From positions 62,001 through 126,000 of the forward strand of contig JBCCWS010000012.1 of assembly GCA_039193195.1 (NCBI GenBank): a DNA stretch of 64,000 nt. Reading direction: 5' to 3'. Of the stretch, positions 1 to 9,958 are shown piece after piece; the stretch's first letter is position 1; each line of letters opens with the position of its first letter. The position numbers were made by a program, and so were the translations under genes. The DNA is from Pseudomonadota bacterium. Its GTDB lineage: Bacteria > Pseudomonadota > Gammaproteobacteria > Steroidobacterales > JBCBZW01. The notes beneath the pieces were generated by a model, which worked only from the letters and a program-made list of their open reading frames with translations, ran no database searches and was not told the DNA's origin.

Positions 1-194
1 GTGCCGAGGGCCTTAACGATGGCCTCCTTGGCAGCGAAGCGTTTAGCTAGGTAGCGAGCCTTGTGCTTCGTGGTGGAGAAGCGCTCGAGCTCTTCGGGCA
101 TGAGGATACGTTCGGCGAAGCCCTCGCCATGGCGAGCATAGATATTCTCGATGCGCTCGATTGAGATTAGGTCAGTGCCGATGCCGTAAATCAT
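1..194 (-). CDS. acpS: Holo-[acyl-carrier-protein] synthase, N-terminal part (cut by window edge)
   Basis: AcpS transfers the 4'-phosphopantetheine arm of CoA to a serine of acyl carrier protein, making it competent for fatty acid synthesis. About 64 residues are visible from the ATG at 194. They carry the family start GIGTDL with the Mg-binding Asp8, and the second signature KRFAAKEA with Glu57, both expected in this family. The rest lies beyond position 1. The start is only 3 nt after the recO stop, so the two are cotranscribed. In many gammaproteobacteria pdxJ lies between recO and acpS; here it is absent. Confidence 0.93.
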   Translation of the reverse strand, partial: MIYGIGTDLISIERIENIYARHGEGFAERILMPEELERFSTTKHKARYLAKRFAAKEAIVKALG

Positions 195-197
195 GCG

Positions 198-953
198 CTA
201 GCGCTCCGCCGTCGAGCTTGCTGCGCTTGTGCGCCGACGGCGCACGGTGGCTTTCGCGACCTCCCGAGTGCGCAAGGCGCGCCCCCCAAGCTGGCGCTGC
301 AGCGCCTCGCTGAGAAGTTGGCGAGCTACCTGCAGGTGCTGAGCCTCCTCAAGGCGCTCGGCGGCCAGGGCAAGCAGAGCCTCGCCCGACACCACGGTAG
401 CGCCTTCGGCAACGCCCGCAGGCTCCGGGCCGCTCTCTGCGTAGTAATGGTAATCGCAACCGCCCTGCACTGGACGGCCGCTTAGGCCCTCGTGGGTGAG
501 ATTGAGCCCGTAGCCCAACGCGTCGAGTAGGCGCTTCTCGAACAAGCGCAGGGCGCGAGCCGCAGACTGATCATCCCCCGCCGACGCGAGGGAACGGATC
601 ACGACCTGATAGTCATCGAAGACCTCGGGATGCGGATCCTGGCGCTGCAGCAGCTTGAGCAACAGCTCGTTAACGTAGAAGCCGGCCATCAGCTGTGCAG
701 GAGGGAGGCGAGGAGAGGCTCGGTCGCGCTCCACGGTGGCCAAGGTGCCAAGCTCGCCCCGCCCGGCCCAGCTCACGAGCAGCGACTGGAAGGGCTGCAA
801 GAGCCCGCGTGATTTAGATCTTGCGCTGCGAGCCCCGCGGGCGATGACACCGACGCGCCCATGATTGGCCGTGAGCAGCTCGAGCAACAGAGAACTGTCC
901 CGATAGGGGTGGTGGTGCAGCACCCACGCCGACTCGAGTTCGCACCGACTCAC
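198..953 (-). CDS. recO: DNA repair protein RecO
   Basis: RecO works with RecR to load RecA onto SSB-coated gaps in recombinational repair. The 251-residue product has the usual RecO length. It shows the N-terminal OB-fold region (AWVLHHHPYRDSS, then a basic GARSARSKSRG segment near residues 38-49) and an alpha-helical C-terminal half with FYVNELLLKLL and RLFEKRLLDALGYGL. It starts with GTG at 953, and that codon overlaps the era stop as GTGA, implying translational coupling. It is the penultimate gene of the lepA-lepB-rnc-era-recO-acpS run. The C-terminus is arginine- and alanine-rich, probably a disordered tail. Confidence 0.93.
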   Translation of the reverse strand: MSRCELESAWVLHHHPYRDSSLLLELLTANHGRVGVIARGARSARSKSRGLLQPFQSLLVSWAGRGELGTLATVERDRASPRLPPAQLMAGFYVNELLLKLLQRQDPHPEVFDDYQVVIRSLASAGDDQSAARALRLFEKRLLDALGYGLNLTHEGLSGRPVQGGCDYHYYAESGPEPAGVAEGATVVSGEALLALAAERLEEAQHLQVARQLLSEALQRQLGGRALRTREVAKATVRRRRTSAASSTAER

Positions 954-1891
954 GGGTTCTCGTAGCCGAGTGAACGCAGCGCTTGCTCGTTGTCGGCCCA
1001 GTTAGCCTTCACCTTTACCCACAGGCGCAGGTCTACCGGCACGCCCACCTCACGCTTTAGCTGCAAACGCGATGCACGACCGGCCTCTCGCAGATTCAGT
1101 CCACCCTTGCCGACCACGATCGCCTTCTGCCCCTCGCGCTCCACCCAGATGAGGGCTTGGATACGCAGACCGCGCCCTGCCTCAACGTATTCCTCGATCT
1201 GCACCGTCAGGCCGTAGGGAAGTTCCTCACGTAGACGCATCGTGAGCTTCTGACGAACGATCTCCGCGGCCCGGAACTGAGCATTGCGATCGGTCACCTG
1301 ATCTGCGGGAAACAGCATGGGGCCCTGCGGCAGGCGATCGACGACCGCCCGCTCCAGGGCCTCGAGATTTTCCTTCTTGGTGGCCGATACGGGCACCACC
1401 GCCGCGAACTCGGCGCGCTTACTAAGCTCCTCCAGAAAGGGCAACAGCCGATCGCGAGGGCGCGCTTGGTCGATCTTGTTGACGACGGCGATCACGGGCA
1501 GCTGCGTCGCCCGCAACTTCTCCAGGGCTTGCGCGTCCTCGGCCCGCCACTGGAGCGCTTCGACTATGAACAGCTCCAGATCGGCTTCGGCAGCCGTGGA
1601 GACGGCAGTGCGGTTGAGATAGCGATTCATCGCCCGCCCGCCGCTGTGGCGATGCATGCCGGGCGTGTCCATGAAGACGAGCTGGTAGTCCTCGCGCGTA
1701 CGTATGCCCAGGATCCGATGCCGGGTGGTCTGCGGGCGCGGGCTCACGATGCTCACGGGATGCTCGACAAGTGCGTTCAGCAGCGTCGATTTGCCTACAT
1801 TCGGTCGGCCGACGAGCGCCGCAAAGCCGCTGTGAAAGACCTTTGGCGCCGGCGAGGGCGTGGAATGTTCGGGGGAGTCCGTCTCACTCAT
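950..1891 (-). CDS. era: GTPase Era, ribosome assembly factor
   Basis: Era is an essential GTPase that binds the 3' end of 16S rRNA and helps mature the 30S subunit. From the ATG at 1891 the protein is 313 residues, close to the family's roughly 300. G1 is GRPNVGKST (residues 28-36), G3 is DTPG (75-78), G4 is NKID (138-141), and a C-terminal KH RNA-binding domain follows from about residue 225. The frame stays open upstream to 2233, but that stretch is rnc read out of frame and has no Era character, so 1891 is the better start. It follows rnc by about 60 nt and overlaps the recO start by 4 nt. Confidence 0.96.
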   Translation of the reverse strand: MSETDSPEHSTPSPAPKVFHSGFAALVGRPNVGKSTLLNALVEHPVSIVSPRPQTTRHRILGIRTREDYQLVFMDTPGMHRHSGGRAMNRYLNRTAVSTAAEADLELFIVEALQWRAEDAQALEKLRATQLPVIAVVNKIDQARPRDRLLPFLEELSKRAEFAAVVPVSATKKENLEALERAVVDRLPQGPMLFPADQVTDRNAQFRAAEIVRQKLTMRLREELPYGLTVQIEEYVEAGRGLRIQALIWVEREGQKAIVVGKGGLNLREAGRASRLQLKREVGVPVDLRLWVKVKANWADNEQALRSLGYENP

Positions 1892-1950
1892 GCGCGTAGC
1901 TTGGGGCCATGCGTCGCTGCCCGCAAGCGAAGCGGAATCCTCCAGCTGCC

Positions 1951-2628
1951 CTATTCGCCGGCTGCCTCTAGCCGTTCCAGCATCAGCGCAGCTGCGCGCT
2001 GTTCCGCAAGCTGGCGACTGGTGCCGTCGCCTCGGGTGAGTAGGGCAAGGTCTTCCACCGCACAGCTGGCAGTGAACCGCTGGGCGTGCGCCTGTCCCTG
2101 GGTGGCGATGAGCTCGTAACGCGGCAGTGCGAGGGCGCGCGCTTGAAGCAGCTCCTGCAAGCGAGTCTTGGGATCTTTCTGGGCGGCATCGGGCAGATCG
2201 CTCAAGCGCGACCCGAACAGGCGTAGCACGCAACCACGGGCCGCATCGAAACCGGCGTCGAGGTAGATCGCACCGAACAGTGCCTCCAGCGCATCGGCCA
2301 GAATCGACGACCGTCGGAAGCCCCCGCTACGGTGTTCCCCGACGCCGAGATGAAGGTAATCGCCAATGGAGAGTTCGCGAGCCACGTCGGCCAGCGTGTC
2401 TCGCTTGACCAAGCTGGCACGCAGGCGACTGAGCTCTCCCTCACGGGCCTGGTCTCGAGCCCGGAATAGCGCTTCGGCGATGACCAGCCCCAACACAGCG
2501 TCGCCCAGAAACTCCAGGCGCTCGTTGTTGCGTCCGCCCGCGCTGCGATGGGTAAGGGCCGCCGCCAACAGTTCGCCGTCCGCAAACTCATGGCCGATCG
2601 CCCGCGTGAGTTTGCGCAGGTCTGTCAA
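1951..2628 (-). CDS. rnc: Ribonuclease III
   Basis: RNase III cleaves double-stranded RNA in rRNA precursors and some mRNAs. The 225-residue product has the catalytic signature NERLEFLGDAVL (residues 35-46, with Glu39 and Asp43) and the second acidic pair in the ADALEALFGA helix (Asp112, Glu115). A double-stranded RNA-binding domain follows from about residue 152 (DPKTRLQELLQ). The start is TTG at 2628, and it overlaps the stop of the DUF4845 gene as TTGA, so translation is probably coupled. The length and N-terminus match the family, which supports this unusual start codon. Confidence 0.95.
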   Translation of the reverse strand: MTDLRKLTRAIGHEFADGELLAAALTHRSAGGRNNERLEFLGDAVLGLVIAEALFRARDQAREGELSRLRASLVKRDTLADVARELSIGDYLHLGVGEHRSGGFRRSSILADALEALFGAIYLDAGFDAARGCVLRLFGSRLSDLPDAAQKDPKTRLQELLQARALALPRYELIATQGQAHAQRFTASCAVEDLALLTRGDGTSRQLAEQRAAALMLERLEAAGE

Positions 2629-3035
2629 TTGTCGCGAGCGATGGACACGGAGTGGTCGAAGCGCACGAGGAAGTGCACGTTGGCGATGAAAGGCACTTCG
2701 TTCTCATACTGGGCCGTCATGCTCATGAAGTCACCGTCGCGCTCCACCTTCACGTCGCGATACCGGATGATGTCGATCATCTCGATATCGAAGCGCTTCT
2801 CCAGCGCGGCGAGCAGTTCCAAGCGGCTCGCGTTCTCTCCCTCAAACTCGTTCTGGACGCTCGTCATGGCTCCCACCACCTTCATGTGGCCGATGTATAC
2901 GGGGATCAGCCGAAACACGCCCAAAGCAATAAGGGCCAAGCCGGCCAAGATGACGATCAAGGTGGGCAGGGTTACCCCCCGGCTGCCACGCCAGGGGGGG
3001 GCGATACCGGGATTCACGGTCGAGGTACTGGGCAT
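2625..3035 (-). CDS. DUF4845 family single-pass membrane protein
   Basis: This is a small membrane protein of unknown function, commonly found between lepB and rnc in gammaproteobacteria. From the ATG at 3035 it has 136 residues. A basic N-terminus and a hydrophobic segment (LPTLIVILAGLALIALGVF, about residues 22-40) are followed by an extracytoplasmic alpha/beta region. A TTG at 3044 is in frame, but the AGGGGA ribosome-binding sequence sits 10 nt before the ATG and only about 1 nt before the TTG, so the ATG is preferred. The gene overlaps the rnc start by 4 nt. The DUF4845 assignment rests on context and general appearance rather than a catalytic motif. Confidence 0.8.
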   Translation of the reverse strand: MPSTSTVNPGIAPPWRGSRGVTLPTLIVILAGLALIALGVFRLIPVYIGHMKVVGAMTSVQNEFEGENASRLELLAALEKRFDIEMIDIIRYRDVKVERDGDFMSMTAQYENEVPFIANVHFLVRFDHSVSIARDN

Positions 3036-3049
3036 GCTTGACAAATCCC

Positions 3050-4048
3050 CTAGGTGATGCTGTCGCCGAAGCGGCCGAAGCGAATTCCTGGCAAGCCGAA
3101 ACCGGACGGCAGCTTGACGCTGAGCCAGACGATTTCAGCCCGTCCCACGAGGTTCTCTTCGGGCACGAATCCGACAGCGTTGAGGTAGCGGCTGTCCTGA
3201 CTGTTGTCGCGATTATCCCCCATCATGAAGTAGTGACCGGCGGGCACCACCCACTCACCGCTTCCGTGCCTGTAGTTAGGTCGCTCGATCTGCAGCACAT
3301 CGTGAACACGCTCTCCCAAACGCTCCCTGAGGAGCACCTGGGGCTCAGGCGACTCCTCCGCACCGGGACCGGTGTAGCGTTCGATAGGCTCCATCTCCAC
3401 TCGCTCACCGTTGATGAGTAAAACTCCGTTGAGGTAAGTCACCGTGTCACCGGGTAGGCCGATCACCCGCTTGATGTAGTTGGTTCGGTTGTCCGAGGGC
3501 AGGCGAAACACCACGACCTCGCCGCGCTCCGGTTCGCCGAAATCCAGCACCTCTGAGCGCAGTACGGGCAAGCGAATGCCGTAGGAGAACTTGTTGACGA
3601 AGATGAAGTCGCCGACTAGCAGGGTCGGCACCATCGAAGCTGAGGGGATGCGGAAAGGCTCGAACAGGAACGAGCGGACCACGAGCACTAGCAAGATGAC
3701 GGGGAAGAACGAGCGCGCGTACTCCACCGCAGGTGGCTCTGGCGCCTCCTCCCCCAGCGCCTCGATGCGCCGCTTGCGCAGGAAACCGACCTCCAGGGCG
3801 TAGACAACACCCGTCAACAGGGCACCCACGACGAGCGCTAGCTCCAAGCCCTCGATCAGGATGGTCCACCACAGGAGGGCGATGACGAGGGTCCACGCGA
3901 AGACCGTTCGCGCAGAGCTGATCCAAGCCGGCGGTGCTTCGCCCCGCGCCTGTCGTCCGCTTCGCATCAGAACCAAATCACCGACGACGATCGCACCACT
4001 AATCGCAGCGATGATGAGCACGGTCGGTAACGATAGGAGTTTGAACAT
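3050..4048 (-). CDS. lepB: Signal peptidase I
   Basis: LepB is the inner-membrane Ser/Lys protease that removes signal peptides from exported proteins. The 332-residue product shows the catalytic Ser138 in PSASMVPTL, the catalytic Lys193 in YIKRVIGLPGD, and the C-terminal box GDNRDNSQDSR. The first 130 residues hold about four hydrophobic segments (near 5-28, 49-66, 68-88 and 113-128), more than the two of E. coli LepB, so the membrane anchor looks enlarged. It lies 80 nt after lepA and before the DUF4845 gene, the usual gammaproteobacterial order. Confidence 0.96.
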   Translation of the reverse strand: MFKLLSLPTVLIIAAISGAIVVGDLVLMRSGRQARGEAPPAWISSARTVFAWTLVIALLWWTILIEGLELALVVGALLTGVVYALEVGFLRKRRIEALGEEAPEPPAVEYARSFFPVILLVLVVRSFLFEPFRIPSASMVPTLLVGDFIFVNKFSYGIRLPVLRSEVLDFGEPERGEVVVFRLPSDNRTNYIKRVIGLPGDTVTYLNGVLLINGERVEMEPIERYTGPGAEESPEPQVLLRERLGERVHDVLQIERPNYRHGSGEWVVPAGHYFMMGDNRDNSQDSRYLNAVGFVPEENLVGRAEIVWLSVKLPSGFGLPGIRFGRFGDSIT

Positions 4049-4128
4049 CAGGAACGGCTCGCTTTCGGCGTTAGGTTAGTAGGCGTGGGGTAACCGGGCG
4101 AGGGGGTAAGCGCGAAGGCGCTGGCGCC

Positions 4129-5934
<1,806 letters not shown>

Positions 5935-6022
5935 GGGGGCGGAGTATACCCGCCGTCCGCCAGCGAACTGCGGCCGGGCGTCACGTGTCACGAGCTTCGG
6001 GCAGCGAGCAGAGGGTGAGGCC

Positions 6023-7012
6023 CTAGGGCTCGGGGGGGGCCGCCGGGCGAATCGAACGGCCGATCATGGTGACCGTGTCGGCCGGCACCTCGCCAATGAC
6101 GACGATCTGATAGGCACCGAGCGTGCGCGAGAAGGCGTTCGCCGCGCCCAGCTCAGCGAAGGTGGTGCGTGCGCGACGGGCGGCGCGGGTCCGCTCGATA
6201 AAAACGGAGACGGACGCCAGGCCGTCAGAGTAGACCAGGTGTTCGGCCGTCGGCCCTTCCTCAGCGAGCTCGCGCGTTGCGATCGAGAGCCGAAAGCCGC
6301 GCGGCAGGCGGTCCGCAGTCCACTCGGTTTCGGCACGCAACTCATGCTCGGCGACCGGGGAAGGGTGAAGGGTTCGATAGCCATCGCTGGGCAGGGTGGG
6401 CGCCAGCAACGCCTCATCGACGGTCGCTGGAAACGCGATCTCGGTGAAGTGCATCAACTCCACCACACGGCCGTGTTCTCCAACGGTCATCGTCTTCAGC
6501 GGCATGGCTGTAGCCGTATCCAACCAGAACTGGTAACCAAAGCGAAAGCGGTCTAGAGGTCGCACGGCGATGCGGCGAGTGCGGCGACCGGCCACTCGCT
6601 CCTCGCCGAGAAAGGTGATGTTGTAGAGGTCCTGTACGCCGCCTTCGTAGTTCGGCAGGGCCGCCCGCAGTGGGCTCTCCCCGCCCGAATCGATTACGAC
6701 GGCGCGATCGGCTGGCATCGTGCAACGGGTCACCTTGTCCTGGCGTAGCACCTCGCGCTCAGGGCCGTCCAAGGACAGCAGTCGCTCGGCGACGGGGGAG
6801 CGCCCGGTAGCGGCCCGGTGTACCACCTGCATCGTCCGGGATTCGCTGCCGGACAGATGCACGAAGGTACCCGTGTAGTTCAGCCCGTCGACGGCCGCAT
6901 TCATGCGCTGCAGCCAGGCCAGTGGCTCGCCAGCGCTGACGCTCGTGCTCGCCAACAGGAGGAACGTGAGCCCCACCGGTGCGCGGGACGTCGCTGGGCG
7001 GATGTGCATCAC
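6023..7012 (-). CDS. rseB: Sigma-E regulatory protein RseB/MucB
   Basis: RseB is a periplasmic protein that binds the anti-sigma factor RseA and protects it from cleavage until envelope stress is sensed. The 329-residue product starts with a signal peptide (hydrophobic [15 protein letters not shown], cleavage expected near ASA-GEP). It then has the family opening [20 protein letters not shown] and the lipoprotein-like fold motif [19 protein letters not shown]. The C-terminal domain ([13 protein letters not shown]) is the RseA-binding part in known homologues. It overlaps rseA by 4 nt (ATGA), so synthesis of the two partners is coupled. Confidence 0.93.
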   Translation of the reverse strand: MMHIRPATSRAPVGLTFLLLASTSVSAGEPLAWLQRMNAAVDGLNYTGTFVHLSGSESRTMQVVHRAATGRSPVAERLLSLDGPEREVLRQDKVTRCTMPADRAVVIDSGGESPLRAALPNYEGGVQDLYNITFLGEERVAGRRTRRIAVRPLDRFRFGYQFWLDTATAMPLKTMTVGEHGRVVELMHFTEIAFPATVDEALLAPTLPSDGYRTLHPSPVAEHELRAETEWTADRLPRGFRLSIATRELAEEGPTAEHLVYSDGLASVSVFIERTRAARRARTTFAELGAANAFSRTLGAYQIVVIGEVPADTVTMIGRSIRPAAPPEP

Positions 7013-7656
7013 TGCTGGTTGTCCTGCGAGGCAGCCTCCTCCTCATCAGCGGGGCGCGTCGCCGGCTGCAGATGGTCGTAGGCGCGCTGCGACGCCACGA
7101 AATCCGGGCGCACGGTTGGGCCCACCGTGCTCGCGTGCTTGAGCAGATAGCTGGCGAAGGCCGCATTGCCGGGCACCTCTACCAGCACGCCCTCACCTCC
7201 CGCGGACGTCACCGGCGGCACGGTGGGGAACAGGGCCTCTTCAAGCGCCGTCTCGCCAGAGTCCGCAAGCGTGGGTCCCGCATCGGGCCGCGGTAGCACC
7301 GTAAAGACCACCACGCCAGCCACCAGCGCTGCGGCGGCTACGCGGGCGAGGGGCAGCAGGCCACCGCTCGCCGCCTCGCCCGACGCCGACTCGGGGGCAT
7401 CGGTCGATGCGATCGGCGGACTCGCCTCGCCGTGGATAGCGCGTCTAACACGCTCGACTAGGTCGCCTTGCAGCGGCGCCGAGTGCCCCCTCATCACCTC
7501 GCCGATGGCGGCGTAGTGGTGGAGGTGACGCGTCAAGTCAGAATCCGCTTCCAGGCGCCGAAGGAGGAACCGTGCCTCATCGGGTGCCAGTTCGTCATCG
7601 AGAAACGCGGATAGCTGCTCGCGGCCTGGATCGTGATTTGAAGTGGTGTCGTTCAC
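7009..7656 (-). CDS. rseA: Anti-sigma-E factor RseA/MucA
   Basis: RseA is the inner-membrane anti-sigma factor that holds sigma-E inactive. It is destroyed by regulated proteolysis, in which RseP (encoded at 43127-44500) makes the second cut. The 215-residue product has the N-terminal sigma-binding region (REQLSAFLDDELAPDEARFLLRRL), a transmembrane segment near residues 102-121 (LARVAAAALVAGVVVFTVL) and a periplasmic tail. It begins 11 nt after rpoE and overlaps rseB. The acidic, glutamine-ending C-terminus (SQDNQQ) is consistent with the exposed tails recognised in other RseA proteins, but this is inference. Confidence 0.92.
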   Translation of the reverse strand: MNDTTSNHDPGREQLSAFLDDELAPDEARFLLRRLEADSDLTRHLHHYAAIGEVMRGHSAPLQGDLVERVRRAIHGEASPPIASTDAPESASGEAASGGLLPLARVAAAALVAGVVVFTVLPRPDAGPTLADSGETALEEALFPTVPPVTSAGGEGVLVEVPGNAAFASYLLKHASTVGPTVRPDFVASQRAYDHLQPATRPADEEEAASQDNQQ

Positions 7657-7667
7657 GGCCGAATTCC

Positions 7668-8243
7668 CTAGTCAAGCAACGGCTGTAGGTGTTTTGAAAT
7701 GGCCTCGCGGGCCCGGAAGATTCGCGAGCGCACGGTGCCGACGGGACAGTCCATGGCGTTGGCGATGTCCTCGTAGCTCAAACCCTCGAGTTCGCGCAGC
7801 ATGATCGCGGTGCGCAAGTCCTCCGGGAGTTCCTCGATGGCACGCTCGATCGTACGTCGAATCTCCCCGGTTAGGGCTAATCCCTCGGGAGTGTCGACGT
7901 CTTTCAAGCGCCCCTGCAAGTCGTACTGCTCCTGATCCTGAGGATCGAAATCGTAGTCGATAGGCCGTCGTCTGGCCGCGACCAGGTGGTTTTTCGCGGT
8001 GTTGATCGCAATGCGGTACAGCCAGGTGTAGAACGCGCTGTCGCCGCGGAAGTTCGGCAGCGCGCGGAACGCCTTGATAAAGGCCTCCTGCGCCACATCC
8101 AACGACTCCTGCGGATCGTGTACATAACGGCGAATGAGCTGCACGATTTTGTGCTGGTACTTGGTGACCAGCAGATCGAATCCCGTGGAGTCTCCGCGCT
8201 GCGCTCGCTCTACCAGCAGCTGGTCCGTCGTGCGATTACTCAC
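7668..8243 (-). CDS. rpoE: RNA polymerase sigma factor RpoE (sigma-E/AlgU)
   Basis: This is an ECF sigma factor for the envelope stress response. The 191-residue product is closely similar to E. coli RpoE along its length, for example NFRGDSAFYTWLYRIAINTAKN in region 2 and GLSYEDIANAMDCPVGTVRSRIFRARE in region 4. It heads the rpoE-rseA-rseB operon. A sequence matching the sigma-E consensus lies 24 nt upstream of the start, so the gene is almost certainly autoregulated. Other sigma-E-linked functions in the window include rseP, bamA, skp and the lpx genes. Confidence 0.98.
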   Translation of the reverse strand: MSNRTTDQLLVERAQRGDSTGFDLLVTKYQHKIVQLIRRYVHDPQESLDVAQEAFIKAFRALPNFRGDSAFYTWLYRIAINTAKNHLVAARRRPIDYDFDPQDQEQYDLQGRLKDVDTPEGLALTGEIRRTIERAIEELPEDLRTAIMLRELEGLSYEDIANAMDCPVGTVRSRIFRAREAISKHLQPLLD

Positions 8244-8266
8244 TCAGTCCTGCCTTCCCTGCAAAG

Positions 8267-8293
8267 TCAGACCGATGCAGTGGAGGAAAGTTC
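8267..8293 (-). promoter_or_regulatory. Sigma-E (autoregulatory) promoter of rpoE
   Basis: Read on the minus strand, GAACTT (8293-8288) is separated by exactly 16 nt from TCTGA (8271-8267). This matches the known sigma-E consensus GAACTT-N16-TCTGA without a mismatch. The -10 element ends 24 nt before the rpoE start codon, so the 5' leader would be short. The match is seen directly; use as an autoregulatory promoter is inferred from the conserved autoregulation of rpoE. Confidence 0.9.
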
Positions 8294-8354
8294 TCAACTT
8301 CACAGCGATGGGGAGAGTGGAGGCCTGATTCGACCTTTCGAGCTGTGCGGCAGG

Positions 8355-8849
8355 TCACAGCCGGCGCCTCGGAGCGTCGTTCGGCGAACGCGGTAACCCC
8401 GCCCGTGACCAGGCACAGAGCCGACGCCATTGGTCTTGCGGCACGGCGTCCGCCGCTAGGTACAGGTGAACCGTTCGCCGCCGATCCCCCGTCACGCGCG
8501 CCAGCCGTCGCCCACTCAGGGTGAGAAAGGGGCCTCGCTTGACCAGTGCCACCTCACCAGCTTGCAGAACCTCCGGCGCGCCTGCCTCGCGCCGCACGTA
8601 CAAGGTACCGTCGGCGTGAAGCTCGAGCTGCGACCCGCCGCCGCTCTGCGATGGGAAGGCGAGCCGGCTGGCGCCGACACTACCGCTGAAAAGGGCTAGG
8701 GCGGCGGCGAGCCAGGCCCACGGCCCTGCGTGGAGCGAGAGTATGCCGAGCGCGGCGAGCACGGTGGCGCCGGCGCAGGTGCTGCGCCACAGGGTCAGCC
8801 ACCGAGATGGCCCATATTCAGTCCGAATGGGTGCGTCGAAGCTCGGCAA
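8355..8849 (-). CDS. ygfX: YgfX/CptA-family membrane protein
   Basis: This 164-residue product has two adjacent hydrophobic segments (about residues 25-43 and 45-60) followed by a soluble C-terminal half with VALVKRGPFLTLSGRR. This is the layout of YgfX, the small inner-membrane protein encoded next to sdhE (ygfY). E. coli YgfX has been described as a toxin acting on cytoskeletal proteins, with YgfY as partner, although SdhE is now known chiefly as a flavinylation factor. The start at 8849 overlaps the sdhE coding region by 32 nt. Assignment relies on topology and on position next to sdhE; function here is unproven. Confidence 0.72.
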   Translation of the reverse strand: MPSFDAPIRTEYGPSRWLTLWRSTCAGATVLAALGILSLHAGPWAWLAAALALFSGSVGASRLAFPSQSGGGSQLELHADGTLYVRREAGAPEVLQAGEVALVKRGPFLTLSGRRLARVTGDRRRTVHLYLAADAVPQDQWRRLCAWSRAGLPRSPNDAPRRRL

Positions 8850-9078
8850 CGATAGCCTCCCCGTCTCTGTCGCAAGCTTCCGTCTGCCCCCGCAGCAGGT
8901 CGAATAGTTCCGGATCGGAGAGCTCCAGTAGCGCTTCGAAGGCGGCCTGACGCGGGGCTGGCGCCTCGCCGTAGTGCCGATCCAGATAGCGGCTCAGCAC
9001 CACGTCGAGCTCGCGCATGCCCCGGCGGCAGCGCCAGCGCAAACGGGCCAGGTGCGCACGAGGATCTGCCTCGCTCAC
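8818..9078 (-). CDS. sdhE: SdhE, FAD assembly factor for succinate dehydrogenase
   Basis: SdhE promotes covalent attachment of FAD to SdhA. The protein has the diagnostic RLRWRCRRGMRELDVVLSRYLD, containing the RGxxE core. I place the start at the GTG at 9078, giving 86 residues, close to the E. coli protein. An in-frame TTG at 9108 would add ten residues (MRLLGRTSRA) with no good ribosome-binding site. It lies about 58 nt after sdhB and overlaps ygfX, so it sits at the 3' end of the sdh operon with its target enzyme. Confidence 0.92.
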   Translation of the reverse strand: MSEADPRAHLARLRWRCRRGMRELDVVLSRYLDRHYGEAPAPRQAAFEALLELSDPELFDLLRGQTEACDRDGEAIVAELRRTHSD

Positions 9079-9136
9079 AGCGCGCGAGGTCCGTCCGAGG
9101 AGTCGCAAGGGGCTCGGTGAGTAGTTGGCATCGAGA

Positions 9137-9919
9137 TCAGTGCCGGCGCTCCACCATCATCTTCTTGATCTCAGCGATCGCCTTCCCCGGATTCAGGCCC
9201 TTAGGACAGGTACGCGTGCAGTTGAGAATCGTGTGGCAGCGATAGAGGCGAAACGGGTCTTCCAAATCATCCAGTCGCTCACCGGTCGCTTCGTCGCGGC
9301 TATCGACGATCCAACGGTAGGCCTGGAGCAGGACCGCCGGCCCCAGGTAACGGTCGCTGTTCCACCAGTAGCTCGGGCAGGAGGTGGAGCAACACGCACA
9401 GAGAATGCACGCTGAGGGCTCATCAATCTTTTGCTGATCCTCCTTAGACTGCAGCCGCTCGCTGTCCGGTGGCGCCGGCGTACGCGACTGCAACCAGGGC
9501 TTCACGGATGCGTACTGAGCGTACAACCCCGTTAGGTCAGGCACGAGGTCCTTGATGACCGGCATGTGTGGTAGGGGAAAGATCTTCACGTCCCCCTTCA
9601 CCTCGTCGCAGGCCTTGGTGCAGGCGAGCGTGTTGGTGCCATCGATGTTCATCGCGCACGAGCCGCAGATGCCTTCGCGACAAGAGCGACGGAACGTGAG
9701 CGTCGGATCGATCTCATTCTTCACCTTGATCAAGGCGTCGAGCACCATCGGTCCGCACTCGTCCATGTCGACCTCGTAGCTATCCACGCGCGGGTTGGCG
9801 CCCGAGTCTGGATCGTAGCGGTAGATGTCGAAGCGCTTCTTGTTCTTCACCCCTTTGGCAACAGGATACTGCTTGCCCTTGCCGATACGGGAGTTCTTTG
9901 GCAGTCGGAACTGAGCCAC
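9137..9919 (-). CDS. sdhB: Succinate dehydrogenase iron-sulfur subunit
   Basis: SdhB carries electrons from the flavin of SdhA to quinone through three Fe-S clusters. The 260-residue product has the [2Fe-2S] ferredoxin motif [15 protein letters not shown] with the distal TLACTKAC cysteine. It also has the C-terminal cluster motifs [17 protein letters not shown] and [17 protein letters not shown] for the [4Fe-4S] and [3Fe-4S] centres. The N-terminus is somewhat extended and lysine-rich. It is 39 nt downstream of sdhA. Confidence 0.97.
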   Translation of the reverse strand: MAQFRLPKNSRIGKGKQYPVAKGVKNKKRFDIYRYDPDSGANPRVDSYEVDMDECGPMVLDALIKVKNEIDPTLTFRRSCREGICGSCAMNIDGTNTLACTKACDEVKGDVKIFPLPHMPVIKDLVPDLTGLYAQYASVKPWLQSRTPAPPDSERLQSKEDQQKIDEPSACILCACCSTSCPSYWWNSDRYLGPAVLLQAYRWIVDSRDEATGERLDDLEDPFRLYRCHTILNCTRTCPKGLNPGKAIAEIKKMMVERRH

Positions 9920-9958
9920 GACATATTCCTCTGTTATCTAGCCATCACCGCAGGAGAC

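Noticed and set aside
1892-2233. A 427-residue reading of era that begins inside rnc
   Set aside because: The first 114 residues are rnc read in another frame and have no Era character; the family N-terminus begins at 1891.
3036-3044. TTG start of the DUF4845 gene at 3044
   Set aside because: The only good ribosome-binding sequence is too close to it and correctly spaced for the ATG at 3035.
8355-9078. sdhE-ygfX as an active toxin-antitoxin pair
   Set aside because: The two genes lie in the sdh operon, and SdhE is a flavinylation factor. Nothing in the sequence shows toxicity, so only the family name is reported.
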